Shown one piece after another: positions 8,069 through 17,668 of a DNA stretch of 43,726 bases. The notes under the pieces are model-generated. The model searched no databases and was not told the DNA's origin. It worked only from the letters and a program-made list of their open reading frames with translations. The stretch comes from Bartonella tribocorum (GTDB taxonomy: Bacteria; Pseudomonadota; Alphaproteobacteria; Rhizobiales; Rhizobiaceae). Every line of letters starts with the position of its first letter. The first letter of the stretch is position 1. The stretch spans positions 69,365 to 113,090 of the forward strand of contig NZ_NJPP01000002.1 of NCBI RefSeq assembly GCF_002778015.1, read 5' to 3'. The translations under genes and the position numbers were made by a program.

Positions 8069-8953
8069 ATGCTCAAGGGAGCGATAACTGCGCTTATTAC
8101 ACCGTTTGATCACAAGGGTGCAATTGATGAAAAAGCGTTTTGTGATTTTGTTGAATGGCAGGTCACACAAGGGATTAACGGTGTAAGCCCTGTTGGGACA
8201 ACAGGTGAATCAGCAACTTTAAGTCATGAAGAACATAAGAGAATTATAGCATTGTGTGTTGAACAGGTCGCAAAGCGTGTTCCTGTTGTTGCTGGAGCAG
8301 GATCCAATAGCACAAGTGAGGCTATAGAGCTTGCACAATACGCACAAAAGGCTGGTGCAGATGCCGTTTTGGTTGTTACGCCCTATTATAATAGACCCAA
8401 TCAGTCTGGTTTATATAAGCATTTTTCTTCCATTGCCAAAGCTGTTTCTATTCCGATTATAATTTATAATATTCCTGGTCGTTCTGTTATCGATATGGCT
8501 GTGGAAACGATGAGAGACCTTTATCAAGATTTTAACAATATCATTGGTGTTAAGGATGCAACGAGCAGAATTGAGCGCGTGAGTGAACAAGTTGAAAAGT
8601 GTGGCAAAGATTTTGTGCAGCTTTCTGGTGATGATTGTACAGCATTAGGTTTTAATGCACATGGAGGTGTTGGCTGTATTTCAGTTTCCTCTAATGTTGC
8701 TCCAAAACTTTGTTCAGAGCTTCAGGCTGCTTGTTTTCATGGTGATTATAAAACAGCACGGGAATTAAATGATCGCCTTATGCCTCTCAATCGTGCTGTG
8801 TTTATTGAACCGAGCCCAGCAGGGATTAAATATGCTGCTGCAAAATTGGGTTTTTGTGGTGAGACTGTGCGTTCTCCGATTGTTCCATTAACAGAGAGCA
8901 CAAAGAAGATTATTGATGCAGCCCTTAGTCATGCTGGTCTTTTAAACGCATAA
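8069..8953 (+). CDS. dapA: 4-Hydroxy-tetrahydrodipicolinate synthase DapA
   Basis: Condenses pyruvate with aspartate semialdehyde in the first committed step toward diaminopimelate and lysine, so it supplies peptidoglycan cross-links. The 294-residue TIM barrel has the GTTGES motif with Thr44/Thr45, Tyr133 (IIYNIPGRS, with Arg138 for substrate binding) and the Schiff-base Lys162 in GVKDATSR. The frame is open back to 8000, but ATG 8069 is chosen because AGGGAG lies just upstream and it gives the canonical [14 protein letters not shown]-terminus. smpB follows 17 bp later, so the two likely share a transcript. The 250-bp upstream gap to slt holds a possible short leader ORF. Confidence 0.97.
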   Translation: MLKGAITALITPFDHKGAIDEKAFCDFVEWQVTQGINGVSPVGTTGESATLSHEEHKRIIALCVEQVAKRVPVVAGAGSNSTSEAIELAQYAQKAGADAVLVVTPYYNRPNQSGLYKHFSSIAKAVSIPIIIYNIPGRSVIDMAVETMRDLYQDFNNIIGVKDATSRIERVSEQVEKCGKDFVQLSGDDCTALGFNAHGGVGCISVSSNVAPKLCSELQAACFHGDYKTARELNDRLMPLNRAVFIEPSPAGIKYAAAKLGFCGETVRSPIVPLTESTKKIIDAALSHAGLLNA

Positions 8954-8970
8954 ATGATATCGACAAAGCC

Positions 8971-9447
8971 ATGAATAAAAAAAAGAATGCGCCCGTACGG
9001 AAAATAATTGCTGACAATCGTAAGGCACGTTTTAATTTTGAAATCCTTAATAATCTTGAAGCGGGTCTTGTTCTTCAAGGAGCGGAAGTGAAGTCTTTAC
9101 GTTCTAATCACGCTAATATTGCTGAAAGCTATGCCAGTTTTGAAAATGGGGAGTTATGGTTAGTAAACAGCTATATTCCTGAATATACGCAGGCCAATCG
9201 TTTTAATCATGAGCCGAGACGTTTGCGTAAGTTATTACTTTCAAAACGCGAGATGGCACGCTTTTTTAATGCAACATCTCGTGAAGGAATGACACTTATT
9301 CCTCTCAAACTTTATTTTAATGAACGTGGGCGTGTTAAGTTAGAGATTGCTCTAGCGCGTGGAAAAAAACTTCATGATAAGCGCGAAACGGAAAAAAAAC
9401 GTGATTGGGGACGTGAAAAAGCAAGACTTTTAAAAAGATATGGATGA
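8971..9447 (+). CDS. smpB: SsrA (tmRNA)-binding protein SmpB
   Basis: Binds tmRNA and brings it to stalled ribosomes for trans-translation. The 158 residues show the SmpB core: [42 protein letters not shown], then the C-terminal helix region rich in Lys/Arg ([25 protein letters not shown]). Length and motifs are normal. It lies 17 bp after dapA, an arrangement seen in related Rhizobiales. The tmRNA gene itself was not recognised in this window. Confidence 0.97.
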   Translation: MNKKKNAPVRKIIADNRKARFNFEILNNLEAGLVLQGAEVKSLRSNHANIAESYASFENGELWLVNSYIPEYTQANRFNHEPRRLRKLLLSKREMARFFNATSREGMTLIPLKLYFNERGRVKLEIALARGKKLHDKRETEKKRDWGREKARLLKRYG

Positions 9448-9489
9448 TCGATGTGGATATCCTTTATTTATAGTGTTTTTGAAACAGTT

Positions 9490-10158
9490 TTAGCATTGAT
9501 CTAAGTATGTTTTTGCTGCTTGAAAAATTTGGTGAAACATAGCGTCCGTCAAGCGGCCAGTATTCGTATTATAACGAGAACAGTGATAGCTTGAAAAGAT
9601 GCGTAATCTACCAATATTATTGATTTTTCCATGTCCAAAAGGGTGAGCTAAAACTTTTGCATTAAGAGCACGTATCGTTGAATGGTGTGCAATGGTCCCT
9701 AAGGTAATAATGGCTTTAAGTTTGGGAAGATTTGTTAAAAGAGGCGAAAAGAAAGAACGGCACGTGTTAATTTCTGCACCGGTGGGTTTGTTTTCTGGTG
9801 GAACACAACGAACAGAATTAACGATTGCAGCATCAATCAGTTCAAGATTATCATTTGCTCTTTCTTCAAAGGTCCCTTGGGCAAATCCGAATTTTTTCAA
9901 AGTGGAATAAAGTAAGTGCCCAGCATAATCACCCGTGAATGGACGTCCAGTTCGGTTGGCGCCGCGTAATCCAGGAGCAAGACCAACAATGAGAAGACGC
10001 GTTGTATCTGCGCCTTTATAGGGAAAGAAAGGGCGTACTGGTGCGTTATGCCAGCTTGGTTCTTTTATACGCCAGTCAGCAATAAACTGATGGAGCCTAG
10101 GGCATAAATTGCAATTTCGGGGAGGCTCTGGGCAAAGTGATGTTAATGGACTATTCAT
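9490..10158 (-). CDS. Uracil-DNA glycosylase, family 5 (UdgB)-like, iron-sulfur type
   Basis: Base-excision repair enzyme removing uracil (and in family 5 other deaminated bases) from DNA. In 222 residues it has motif A GLAPGLRGANRTGRPF from residue 59, where family 5 lacks the catalytic Asp/Asn of other families, and the closing motif SSYHCSRYNTNTGRLTDAMF at 189-208. Four cysteines at 16, 19, 118 and 133 match the 4Fe-4S pattern C-x2-C...C-x14-C of families 4 and 5. The usual HPS of motif B is HCS here. The gene converges on smpB with 42 bp between stops. The start ATG at 10158 gives the expected N-terminus just before the first cluster cysteines. Confidence 0.88.
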   Translation of the reverse strand: MNSPLTSLCPEPPRNCNLCPRLHQFIADWRIKEPSWHNAPVRPFFPYKGADTTRLLIVGLAPGLRGANRTGRPFTGDYAGHLLYSTLKKFGFAQGTFEERANDNLELIDAAIVNSVRCVPPENKPTGAEINTCRSFFSPLLTNLPKLKAIITLGTIAHHSTIRALNAKVLAHPFGHGKINNIGRLRIFSSYHCSRYNTNTGRLTDAMFHQIFQAAKTYLDQC

Positions 10159-10727
10159 GGCTTAAGGATCAATACTTTTTTATTCTTTTGAGTCTTTTAT
10201 AACGTATATGACGGGTTATGTTTTGATAAACAATTTAGCATATCAATAAACTATTTTAGAAGAAAGTTTAACATAAACCTATGGCTAATTATGATGTAAC
10301 GAGAGGCAATTTTTCAGTCATTTATTCAATGAAATAAGAGTACAATACATAGAGATGTTTAAAGAAAAAAATTCTGTCTTTCATAAATATATTATCATAA
10401 AGTGTGCATAAGGCTGCTTTTATTGGCAAAGAATTTTAAGAGCTGGTATTTCTTTTAAAAGGATAAAGGCTCTTAGTAAAAGATTCCTTGGTAAGAAATA
10501 CCCACCTTTGTTTGAATCCAATCTATTGAAATCCTTTTAAGAGCAGCTTTGATAACCAACACGATATACATTTTTTTATATTTTTATAAGTTTTCCAAGA
10601 ATTTTCTTAAATAAGTTCTTTAAGCAAAAAATATGAAAGCTTGTGTTGTTTTTCTTGTGTTTTATTTTGATTATTGTATATACTTCCTATTCGCTATTAA
10701 ATTTTTTTATTTGAGAAAGAGGCATAA
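10159..10727. other. 569-bp spacer upstream of rpoZ
   Basis: A+T-rich divergent spacer between the UDG gene and rpoZ. No gene, tRNA or known RNA was recognised. A short inverted pair occurs (CTTTTAAAAGGAT near 10455 and ATCCTTTTAAGAG near 10531). The rpoZ promoter lies at the right end. Confidence 0.6.
10654..10682 (+). promoter_or_regulatory. Putative rpoZ promoter
   Basis: CTTGTG (10654-10659), 17-bp spacer, TATATA (10677-10682), close to the alphaproteobacterial sigma-70 consensus CTTGAC-N17-CTATAT. The start site would be about 40 bp before the rpoZ ATG. Confidence 0.5.
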
Positions 10728-11126
10728 ATGGCCCGCGTAACGGTAGAAGATTGTATTGATAAAGTTGATAACCGCTTTGAATTGGTACTTTTAGCAGGTC
10801 ATCGGGCGCGTCAGATTTCACAAGGAGCGCAGATTACGGTTGATCGTGATAATGATAAAAATCCAGTTGTCGCTTTGCGTGAAATAGCAGAAGAAACATT
10901 ATCGCCTGCTGATTTAAAGGAAGATCTTATCCATTCGATGCAAAAGCATGTGGAAGTAGATGAGCCAGAAATGGCAAGTGGATTTATCACCCATTCAAGT
11001 GAAGCTGAAAGTGTTTTTAATACATCATCACAAGAAGAAGGAACTTCGTTTGATCATATGTCAGAAGAAGAGCTTTTAGCGGGGATTGAAGGTTTGGTTG
11101 TTCCAGAAAAAAGTGACGATTATTAA
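10728..11126 (+). CDS. rpoZ: RNA polymerase omega subunit
   Basis: Small subunit that stabilises beta' in RNA polymerase. The N-terminal 75 residues carry the omega fold ([51 protein letters not shown]). The protein then has a roughly 50-residue acidic tail rich in Glu, Asp and Ser, giving 132 residues against about 90 in E. coli; such tails are usual in Rhizobiales. GAGAAAGAGG precedes the ATG. It is followed by rsh after 129 bp, the conserved rpoZ-spoT/rsh neighbourhood, which links polymerase and (p)ppGpp genes. Confidence 0.97.
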   Translation: MARVTVEDCIDKVDNRFELVLLAGHRARQISQGAQITVDRDNDKNPVVALREIAEETLSPADLKEDLIHSMQKHVEVDEPEMASGFITHSSEAESVFNTSSQEEGTSFDHMSEEELLAGIEGLVVPEKSDDY

Positions 11127-11255
11127 TTGCGCCGGCTAATATGACAGAAGTAAAGATACCTTATTATGTAAGGAGAAGTTATTTTTCTTGTCTTTTAGTG
11201 ACAAGTTGTGTTCAATAAGGATTTAAAGGTGTAAAAAGATAAAGGATATGCTCGT

Positions 11256-13478
11256 ATGATGCGTCAGTGTGAGCTTGTTGCGCGTATTCAACGTTACAAG
11301 TCTGACGTAGATGAGGCTCTTTTAAACAGAGCCTATGATTATGCAATGAGGAAGCATGCACATCAAACGCGTGCTTCAGGTGATCTTTATTTTTCTCATC
11401 CTCTAGAAGTTGCTTCTATTTTAACAGATATGCGGTTGGACGAAGCAACGATTGTGGTTGCTCTTTTGCATGATACGATTGAAGATACAAGCGCTACGCG
11501 AGCAGAAATTGATCAGCTTTTTGGTTCTGAAATTGGGAAGTTAGTTGAAGGGCTTACAAAGCTTAATAAGCTGGATCTTGTATCAAAGAAAGCTGTACAG
11601 GCAGAAAACCTTCGTAAACTTCTTATTGCCATTTCTGATGATGTTCGTGTTCTTTTAGTCAAACTTGCAGACCGCCTCCATAATATGCGTACCCTTGGAG
11701 TTATGCGTGATGATAAACGTCGACGAATTGCTGAGGAGACAATGGATATTTATGCGCCACTTGCGGGTCGTATGGGTATGCAGGATATGCGCGAGGAATT
11801 AGAGGACCTCTCTTTCTTTTATTTAAATCCAGAAGGTCATCGTACGATTACTAATCGACTTTCTGAACTATTGAAGCACAACCGTGATTTGCTTTCCACA
11901 ATTGAAAATGAATTGACAAAACTTTTTTTGGAAAATGGCATTAAAGCAGATGTTAAAAGCCGTCAGAAAAAATCTTATTCAGTTTTTCGCAAAATGGAAA
12001 GTAAAGCATTATCTTTTGAACAGTTATCGGATATTTTTGGATTTCGTGTGATTGTTGAAACGGTAAATGATTGTTATCGTGCTCTTGGTATCATCCATAC
12101 GACATGGCCGATAGTTCCTGGTCGTTTTAAAGATTATATCTCTATCCCAAAGCAAAATGATTATCGTTCTATTCATACAACCATTGTGGGGCCTTCGAGA
12201 CAACGCGTTGAATTGCAAATTAGAACGGCTGCCATGAATGAAGTTGCTGAATATGGGGTTGCAGCCCATTCCATATATAAAGAGCAGGGTTCCAATTATT
12301 CAACTTTGAAGCTATCAAGCGAAACGAATGCTTATGCATGGTTGCGTCAAACGATACAATCTTTATCTGATGGCGATAATCCGGAAGAGTTTTTAGAACA
12401 TACAAAACTTGAGCTTTTTCAAGACCAAGTTTTTTGTTTTACACCAAAAGGTCGATTAATTGCTTTTCCTAAAGGAGCGACACCTATTGATTTTGCTTAT
12501 GCCGTTCATACAGATATTGGCGATTCTTGTGTGGGCGTAAAAATCAATGGTCGTATTATGCCTTTAATGACTAAATTAAAAAATGGTGACGAAGTTGATA
12601 TTATCCGTTCACACGCTCAAATTCCACCAGCTGCGTGGGAATTTCTTGTTGTCACAGGTAAAGCACGTTCAGCTATTCGACGCGCAAGCCGAGCAGCGGT
12701 ACGTAAGCAATATTCGGGTTTAGGATATCGTATTCTTGAGCGTTCGTTTGAATATATAGGAAAACAATTTTCAAAAGATGTTTTGAAGAAAGTTCTGCCA
12801 CGTTTGGCACGTAAAGACGTAGAGGATGTATTGGCTGCTGTTGGGCGTGGAGAGCTGTTTCCCGCTGATGTGATTAAAGCGGTTTATCCCGATTATCAAG
12901 AGCGTGTGGCTCAAAAGTCATCTTTTAAGTCTGGGGAAGAAGGGTGGTTTAATATTGCAAATGCCCAAGGAATGATTTTTAAAGTTCCAGAAAATGAAAA
13001 GGATGCAATGGTCGAAAATAATCAATCTAAGGCATTGCCTATTCGAGGAACCAGTGGAGATATCCCTGTACGTTTTTCACCAGAAGGGGCTGTGCCTGGA
13101 GATCGGATTGTTGGTATTATGCAACCAGGCGCTGGGATCGTTATTTATCCAATACAGTCTTCAGCTTTGATGGCGTATGATGATCAGCCAGAACGATGGA
13201 TTGATGTCCGCTGGGATATTGATTCACAAATGAAAGAGCGTTTTCCTGCACGGATGAATATTTTGGTTGTAAATAGTCCTGGTTCTTTGGCTGAAATTAC
13301 GCAAATAATTTCTGCAAACGATGCCAATATCCAAAATTTATCTTTTATTCGTACAGCACCAGACTTTATAGAAATGATGATTGATTTAGAAGTTTGGGAT
13401 TTAAAACATTTGAATCGTATTTTTTCTCAGTTAAAAAAGGCAGATTCAGTGAGTACAGTACGGCGGGTTCATGGATAA
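11256..13478 (+). CDS. rsh: Bifunctional (p)ppGpp synthetase/hydrolase Rsh
   Basis: Makes and degrades the alarmone (p)ppGpp and so controls the stringent response. The 740 residues show the full long-RSH plan: HD hydrolase (YFSHPLEVASIL, LLHDTIEDT and KLADRLHNMRT), synthetase (FGFRVIVETVNDCYRALG, GRFKDYISIPKQNDYRSIHT, VELQIRT), TGS (QVFCFTPKGRLIAFPKGATP) and a C-terminal ACT domain (NILVVNSPGSLAEITQIIS). Intact HD and synthetase motifs suggest both activities; Rhizobiales usually have this single long enzyme. It starts ATG-ATG with AAAGG about ten bases upstream. Its stop overlaps a possible early start of pyrE. Confidence 0.96.
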   Translation: MMRQCELVARIQRYKSDVDEALLNRAYDYAMRKHAHQTRASGDLYFSHPLEVASILTDMRLDEATIVVALLHDTIEDTSATRAEIDQLFGSEIGKLVEGLTKLNKLDLVSKKAVQAENLRKLLIAISDDVRVLLVKLADRLHNMRTLGVMRDDKRRRIAEETMDIYAPLAGRMGMQDMREELEDLSFFYLNPEGHRTITNRLSELLKHNRDLLSTIENELTKLFLENGIKADVKSRQKKSYSVFRKMESKALSFEQLSDIFGFRVIVETVNDCYRALGIIHTTWPIVPGRFKDYISIPKQNDYRSIHTTIVGPSRQRVELQIRTAAMNEVAEYGVAAHSIYKEQGSNYSTLKLSSETNAYAWLRQTIQSLSDGDNPEEFLEHTKLELFQDQVFCFTPKGRLIAFPKGATPIDFAYAVHTDIGDSCVGVKINGRIMPLMTKLKNGDEVDIIRSHAQIPPAAWEFLVVTGKARSAIRRASRAAVRKQYSGLGYRILERSFEYIGKQFSKDVLKKVLPRLARKDVEDVLAAVGRGELFPADVIKAVYPDYQERVAQKSSFKSGEEGWFNIANAQGMIFKVPENEKDAMVENNQSKALPIRGTSGDIPVRFSPEGAVPGDRIVGIMQPGAGIVIYPIQSSALMAYDDQPERWIDVRWDIDSQMKERFPARMNILVVNSPGSLAEITQIISANDANIQNLSFIRTAPDFIEMMIDLEVWDLKHLNRIFSQLKKADSVSTVRRVHG

Positions 13479-13494
13479 TAAGAAAGATTTTGCA

Positions 13495-14073
13495 ATGAAT
13501 ACACAAGATGTCATTGATATTTTTAAACAAGCGGATGCTATTCTAGAAGGACATTTTATTTTAACATCAGGGTGCCATAGTGCGGTTTATATGCAAAAGG
13601 CGAAGGTGTTTATGCATGCTGACTTAACGGAAAAGCTCTGTCGTGGATTGGCTGAAAAAATAAAAGAATCTATCGAGGAACAAATTGATTATGTCGTTGG
13701 TCCCGCAATTGGCGGTCTTATCCCTTCCTATGAGACTTCACGTCACCTTAGAGTTCCTTCTCTTTGGGTAGAGCGTGTCAATGGCATCTTTGAATTGCGT
13801 CGTTTTGAAATCCATAAGGGCGCACGGGTTGTTATTGTCGAAGATATTGTGACAACGGGTCTTTCCATTCGTGAAACCGTTGAGGCGCTGACGGCAGCAG
13901 GAGCAGAGGTATTGGCAAGTGCTTGTATCCTTGATCGTTCTGGTGGTAAGGTTGATGTTGGTGTTCCATTAATTGCGCTTGCTGAATATGAGATAGCCTC
14001 TTATGCGAGTGATGCGCTTCCTGCAGATCTTTCTGTTCTTCCAGCGATTAAACCAGGTAGTCGAAATATTTAA
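13495..14073 (+). CDS. pyrE: Orotate phosphoribosyltransferase PyrE
   Basis: Transfers phosphoribose from PRPP to orotate, giving OMP in pyrimidine synthesis. The PRPP-binding signature is RVVIVEDIVTTGLSI; the N-terminal part reads IFKQADAILEGHFILTSG and DYVVGPAIGGLIPSYETSR. ATG 13495 is preferred (192 residues), as it gives the usual MNTQDVIDIFK beginning. An in-frame ATG at 13471 overlapping the rsh stop would add eight residues (MDNKKDFA). The spacing places it in an operon with rsh. Confidence 0.95.
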   Translation: MNTQDVIDIFKQADAILEGHFILTSGCHSAVYMQKAKVFMHADLTEKLCRGLAEKIKESIEEQIDYVVGPAIGGLIPSYETSRHLRVPSLWVERVNGIFELRRFEIHKGARVVIVEDIVTTGLSIRETVEALTAAGAEVLASACILDRSGGKVDVGVPLIALAEYEIASYASDALPADLSVLPAIKPGSRNI

Positions 14074-14166
14074 TTGTCTTTCTATTTTTTTTATACAAAA
14101 ACTTTAAAAGATTAATTTGGATGATATAGATTGTTTCATCATCAAAAGATGTATATTGAGAGTCAT

Positions 14167-14757
14167 ATGCTTTTTCGTCGTCGAGAACCAATAGATTTTT
14201 TAACACGTATTCGACTTTGGTTATGGCCACGTCGTTCATTTTCTCGCTCATTTTCTTACATCTATAAACGTATTTTGCGTATATCAGCAACACCGCATGA
14301 AGTTGCATTAGGGTTTGCTATTGGCATTTTTTTAGCCTGTTCCCCTGTCTTCGGGGTGCATATTATCTTGGCAATATTTTTTTCTTGGATTTTGCGTGCA
14401 AACTTTGCAGCTGCAATTATTGGGACTGTTTTTTCTAATCCACTTACATTTTTATTGATTGTTATGGCTGATTATAAAGTAGGGTATTTTTGTTTATCGC
14501 TTGTTAGTGATGTCAATGAGATTTCTCTTTCTCAAATTCGTGCTTTGTTTAATGGATTGACAATGTCAAATTTTTCTCTCCTTTTTAAAGGTGCATGGGA
14601 TACAATTATGAGGCCTATGATTTTAGGTGGTACTCTTTTAGGTGTTGTTTTTGGGGGTATATCTTATATAGGTGTTTACAGAGCAACGGTTCGTTTTAAG
14701 CAAAAGCGATATCAAAAGATTATAAAAAAAAAGCGTTTAAAGAAGCGTTCATCGTAA
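14167..14757 (+). CDS. DUF2062 membrane protein
   Basis: Predicted integral membrane protein of unknown function. The conserved part is a basic N-terminus (WLWPRRSFSRSFSYIYKRIL), then SATPHEVALGFAIGIFLACS and NFAAAIIGTVFSNPLTF, typical of DUF2062. Three or so hydrophobic segments lie at about 48-75, 80-110 and 160-180, and the tail is strongly basic (KQKRYQKIIKKKRLKKR). ATG 14167 with GAGAG upstream gives 196 residues; the frame is open from TTG 14131. It sits between pyrE and acpS, 20 bp before acpS, so it is probably cotranscribed. A role linked to envelope or lipid metabolism is only suggested by the neighbours. Confidence 0.85.
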   Translation: MLFRRREPIDFLTRIRLWLWPRRSFSRSFSYIYKRILRISATPHEVALGFAIGIFLACSPVFGVHIILAIFFSWILRANFAAAIIGTVFSNPLTFLLIVMADYKVGYFCLSLVSDVNEISLSQIRALFNGLTMSNFSLLFKGAWDTIMRPMILGGTLLGVVFGGISYIGVYRATVRFKQKRYQKIIKKKRLKKRSS

Positions 14758-14777
14758 GAAAGAGTGAGTAATATCTT

Positions 14778-15179
14778 ATGATTGTTGGTCTTGGAAATGA
14801 TTTGGTTGATATACGACGGATTGAGAGAATGTTGGTTCGTTATGGCGAGCGTTTTATCCAACGTATTTTTACGGATATTGAAAGGAATAGATCCGAAAAA
14901 CTCAAAAAAAATTCTTCTTCTTATGCGAAAAGATTTGCCGCTAAAGAAGCATGCGCTAAAGCCTTAGGAACGGGAATCGCTTGTGGTATCAATTGGAAAG
15001 ACATGGGGGTGGTTAATTTGCCATCTGGTAAACCAATCATGCAATTAACAAATCGTGCGCAAGTGCAACTTCAGAAGTTATTACCTCCTCATCATGATGC
15101 GGTTATTCATCTCAGCATAACAGATGATTTTCCTTGGGCGCAGGCATTTGTTATTATCGAAGCACTTCCACGTGGATAG
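14778..15179 (+). CDS. acpS: Holo-[acyl-carrier-protein] synthase AcpS
   Basis: Transfers 4'-phosphopantetheine from CoA to the serine of AcpP. The 133-residue protein has both signatures: the N-terminal [19 protein letters not shown], with the Mg-binding Asp, and [16 protein letters not shown] with the catalytic Glu. Trimeric AcpS proteins are usually 120-135 residues. The ATG lies 20 bp after the DUF2062 gene and the stop 80 bp before lepB. Its substrate gene acpP is in the same window at 42647. Confidence 0.96.
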   Translation: MIVGLGNDLVDIRRIERMLVRYGERFIQRIFTDIERNRSEKLKKNSSSYAKRFAAKEACAKALGTGIACGINWKDMGVVNLPSGKPIMQLTNRAQVQLQKLLPPHHDAVIHLSITDDFPWAQAFVIIEALPRG

Positions 15180-15259
15180 ATGGCGTGAGAGATTGTGCTT
15201 TTACTATTTGAATATTATGATGAAAAAAAGTTATATTTGTGATGAGAAGGTAGTTGGTG

Positions 15260-16072
15260 ATGGTCCAAAAAGATGAAGTGCATAAAAAAGAAAAAAAAGG
15301 TGGGATTCTTGAATTAATTTCTGTTCTAATACAGGCTTTGCTTTTAGCAGCCTTTATTCGGACACTTTTTTTCCAGCCTTTTAGTATTCCTTCTGGTTCA
15401 ATGCGTCCTACTTTATTAGTGGGGGATTATCTTTTTGTTTCTAAGTATGCATATGGATATTCTCATTTTTCCCTTCCCTTTTCTCCTCCCCTTTTTTCTG
15501 GGCGTATTTGGGCATCTCAACCTAAACGGGGAGATGTGGTCGTTTTTCGTTTACCAAGTAATCCGAAGATTGATTATATAAAACGCGTTGTTGGGCTACC
15601 AGGTGATCGTATACAAGTTCGTCAAAGTGTTCTTTATATTAATGATGAGGCTGTTTCGCGTCACTTTATGGGGAAGATTGATAATTCTGATATAACGGAA
15701 GTGAACTATCCTGTTGAGGTTTATCGCGAGACACTCCCTAATGGTGTTTATTACGATACGCTTGATTTGGCTTTCATCCCAAAAGTTGATGATACAAAAG
15801 TCTTTGAAATTCCTCAGGGACATTATTTTATGATGGGTGATAACCGCGACAATTCAGATGATAGTCGTTTGGATGTAGGCTATGTTCCAGAAGAAAATCT
15901 TATTGGTCGCGCGAGCCTGATTTTCTTTTCTATCAGTAATGGTTCAAGTGCTTGGCAGATTTGGCGCTGGCCATTTGATGTGCGTTGGAAACGTTTGTTT
16001 TCTTTCATAAATACGGTTCATGATTTGCCGCTTATCAAGCAAGGAAACAACGATGAAACGTCTCATGATTAA
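15260..16072 (+). CDS. lepB: Signal peptidase I LepB
   Basis: Inner-membrane serine/lysine protease that removes signal peptides from exported preproteins. It has one membrane segment at about residues 17-37, the catalytic Ser47 in FSIPSGSMRPTLLVGDYLF, the Lys general base in YIKRVVGLPGDRI, and GHYFMMGDNRDNSDDSR. The 270-residue length is typical. The frame opens TTG-GTG-ATG at 15254; ATG 15260 with AGAAGG upstream is chosen. Its last 20 bases overlap the start of rnc, a lepB-rnc-era arrangement conserved in many proteobacteria and suggesting translational coupling. Confidence 0.97.
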   Translation: MVQKDEVHKKEKKGGILELISVLIQALLLAAFIRTLFFQPFSIPSGSMRPTLLVGDYLFVSKYAYGYSHFSLPFSPPLFSGRIWASQPKRGDVVVFRLPSNPKIDYIKRVVGLPGDRIQVRQSVLYINDEAVSRHFMGKIDNSDITEVNYPVEVYRETLPNGVYYDTLDLAFIPKVDDTKVFEIPQGHYFMMGDNRDNSDDSRLDVGYVPEENLIGRASLIFFSISNGSSAWQIWRWPFDVRWKRLFSFINTVHDLPLIKQGNNDETSHD

Positions 16073-16760
16073 TCAGCTTTTTAAGCTGACGGGGCATCGT
16101 TTTAAAGATGAAGAGAAATTAAAAAAAGCATTAACACACGCGAGTGTACAAGATTCGGAACAGGGAAATTATGAACGACTAGAGTTTCTAGGTGATCGAG
16201 TTTTAGGGCTTTTGATTGCAGAAATGCTGTATCAACTTTTTCCTCAGGCAAGTGAAGGTGAATTATCAGTTCGCTTGAATCATCTGGTCAATGCGCAGAC
16301 ATGTGCTGATATTGCACGCGAAATGAGACTGCCTGATATGATCCAAGTTGGTTTTGAGATGAGAAATTTTGAAGGGCGTCGGCTTATCAATATGCATGCA
16401 GATGTTGTGGAAGCTTTGATTGCGGTGATGTATCTTGAAGGAGGGTTGGAAAGCGTTCGTCCTTTTATTCAAAAATATTGGCAAAGTCGGGCAAAGAAAA
16501 TGGATGCTGGTCGGCGTGATGCCAAGACAGAGTTACAAGAATGGGCGCATATCCAAGGCAATGCACAACCACATTATCAGGTTATCAAACGTTCAGGTCC
16601 AGATCACGATCCTGTTTTTATGGTAGAAGTCAGTATTTCAGGTTTTGCTTCGGAGATTGGGCAGGGAAGCTCTAAAAGATATGCTGAAAGAATGGCAGCT
16701 GAAAAAATTTTGCGACGAGAAGGTGTATGGAAAACGGTGGGAAAAAAGGATCATGAGTGA
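16053..16760 (+). CDS. rnc: Ribonuclease III
   Basis: Double-strand-specific endoribonuclease that processes rRNA precursors and structured mRNAs. The RNase III signature ERLEFLGDRVLGLLIAEML and the second acidic site VVEALIAVMYLEGG lie in the N-terminal domain; a dsRNA-binding domain follows (DAKTELQEWAHIQGNAQPHY, SSKRYAERMAAEKIL). It has 235 residues, normal length. ATG 16053 follows AAGGAAACAACG and lies inside the end of lepB; its stop overlaps era by 8 bp. All three genes are thus translationally linked. Confidence 0.97.
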   Translation: MKRLMINQLFKLTGHRFKDEEKLKKALTHASVQDSEQGNYERLEFLGDRVLGLLIAEMLYQLFPQASEGELSVRLNHLVNAQTCADIAREMRLPDMIQVGFEMRNFEGRRLINMHADVVEALIAVMYLEGGLESVRPFIQKYWQSRAKKMDAGRRDAKTELQEWAHIQGNAQPHYQVIKRSGPDHDPVFMVEVSISGFASEIGQGSSKRYAERMAAEKILRREGVWKTVGKKDHE

Positions 16761-17658
16761 CGTTATGAAAACGCGTTCTGGATTTGTTGTGCTTATTGGG
16801 ATGCCGAATGCTGGTAAATCGACATTGGTTAATCAATTAGTTGGAACAAAGGTTTCAATTGTAACACATAAGGTACAAACAACACGAACTTTAATCCGCG
16901 GTATTGTCATTCATGATGATGTGCAAATTGTGTTTGTCGATACACCGGGGGTTTTTCGTCCCCATAAGTGTTTAGAGCGTGCCATGGTTTCTGCTGCTTG
17001 GGGAAGTGCTAAGAGTGCTGATGTTCTGCTTGTTTTAATTGATGCTCAAAGTGGTCTTTCGGATGAAGTTGATAGGATGTTAGATATTGTAAACAATATG
17101 AAACAAGAAAAAGTTCTCGTTCTAAATAAGGTTGATACAGTTGTTAAATCATCTCTTCTAGCCTTAACGACTAAAATAAATGAACGTATAAAGTTTGCGC
17201 AAACATTTATGATTTCTGCTCTAAACGGTTCTGGTTGCAAGGATTTACTTCATGCATTAAGTAATATGATGCAAGAGGGGCCATGGTATTATCCGGAAGA
17301 TCAAATTTCCGATATGCCTATGCGTCATCTTGCTGCTGAAATTACGCGTGAAAAACTTTTTCTTCGTCTTCATGATGAGCTTCCCTATTCCTCAACGGTT
17401 GAAACAGAAAGCTTTGAAGAGCGTTCAGATGGTTCCGTTAAAATTAATCAAGTTATTTATGTAGAGCGTGAGAGTCAGAGGAAAATTGTTTTGGGAGCAA
17501 AAGGCGATACAATTAAAACGATTGGTCAAGCAGCACGCAAGGAACTTATGGAAATGATGGATCAAAAGGTTCATCTTTTTCTTTTTGTGAAAGTGCGCAA
17601 TAATTGGGATACCGATCCAGAACGTTATCGTGAAATGGGATTGGATTTTTTAAAATAA
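16753..17658 (+). CDS. era: GTPase Era
   Basis: Ras-like GTPase with a C-terminal KH domain that binds 16S rRNA and aids 30S maturation. Motifs are G1 GMPNAGKST, G2 around QTTRTLIRG, G3 DTPG in FVDTPGVFRPH and G4 NKVD; the KH region holds VYVERESQRKIVLGAKGD-like sequence (here beginning IYVERESQRK) followed by IKTIGQAARKELMEMM. The ATG at 16753 overlaps the rnc stop and gives 301 residues; ATG 16765 is a possible second start. recO begins 10 bp after the stop. Confidence 0.97.
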   Translation: MSDVMKTRSGFVVLIGMPNAGKSTLVNQLVGTKVSIVTHKVQTTRTLIRGIVIHDDVQIVFVDTPGVFRPHKCLERAMVSAAWGSAKSADVLLVLIDAQSGLSDEVDRMLDIVNNMKQEKVLVLNKVDTVVKSSLLALTTKINERIKFAQTFMISALNGSGCKDLLHALSNMMQEGPWYYPEDQISDMPMRHLAAEITREKLFLRLHDELPYSSTVETESFEERSDGSVKINQVIYVERESQRKIVLGAKGDTIKTIGQAARKELMEMMDQKVHLFLFVKVRNNWDTDPERYREMGLDFLK

Positions 17659-17668
17659 TTAAGACAAA

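Noticed and set aside
11187-11205. CTTGTC...GACAAG inverted repeat between rpoZ and rsh as a terminator
   Set aside because: Only six base pairs, followed by TTGTG and not a T-run. rpoZ and rsh are more likely cotranscribed.
14048-14308. 86-codon minus-strand ORF across the pyrE/DUF2062 junction
   Set aside because: Antisense to two well-supported genes and their spacer; no motif or ribosome site.
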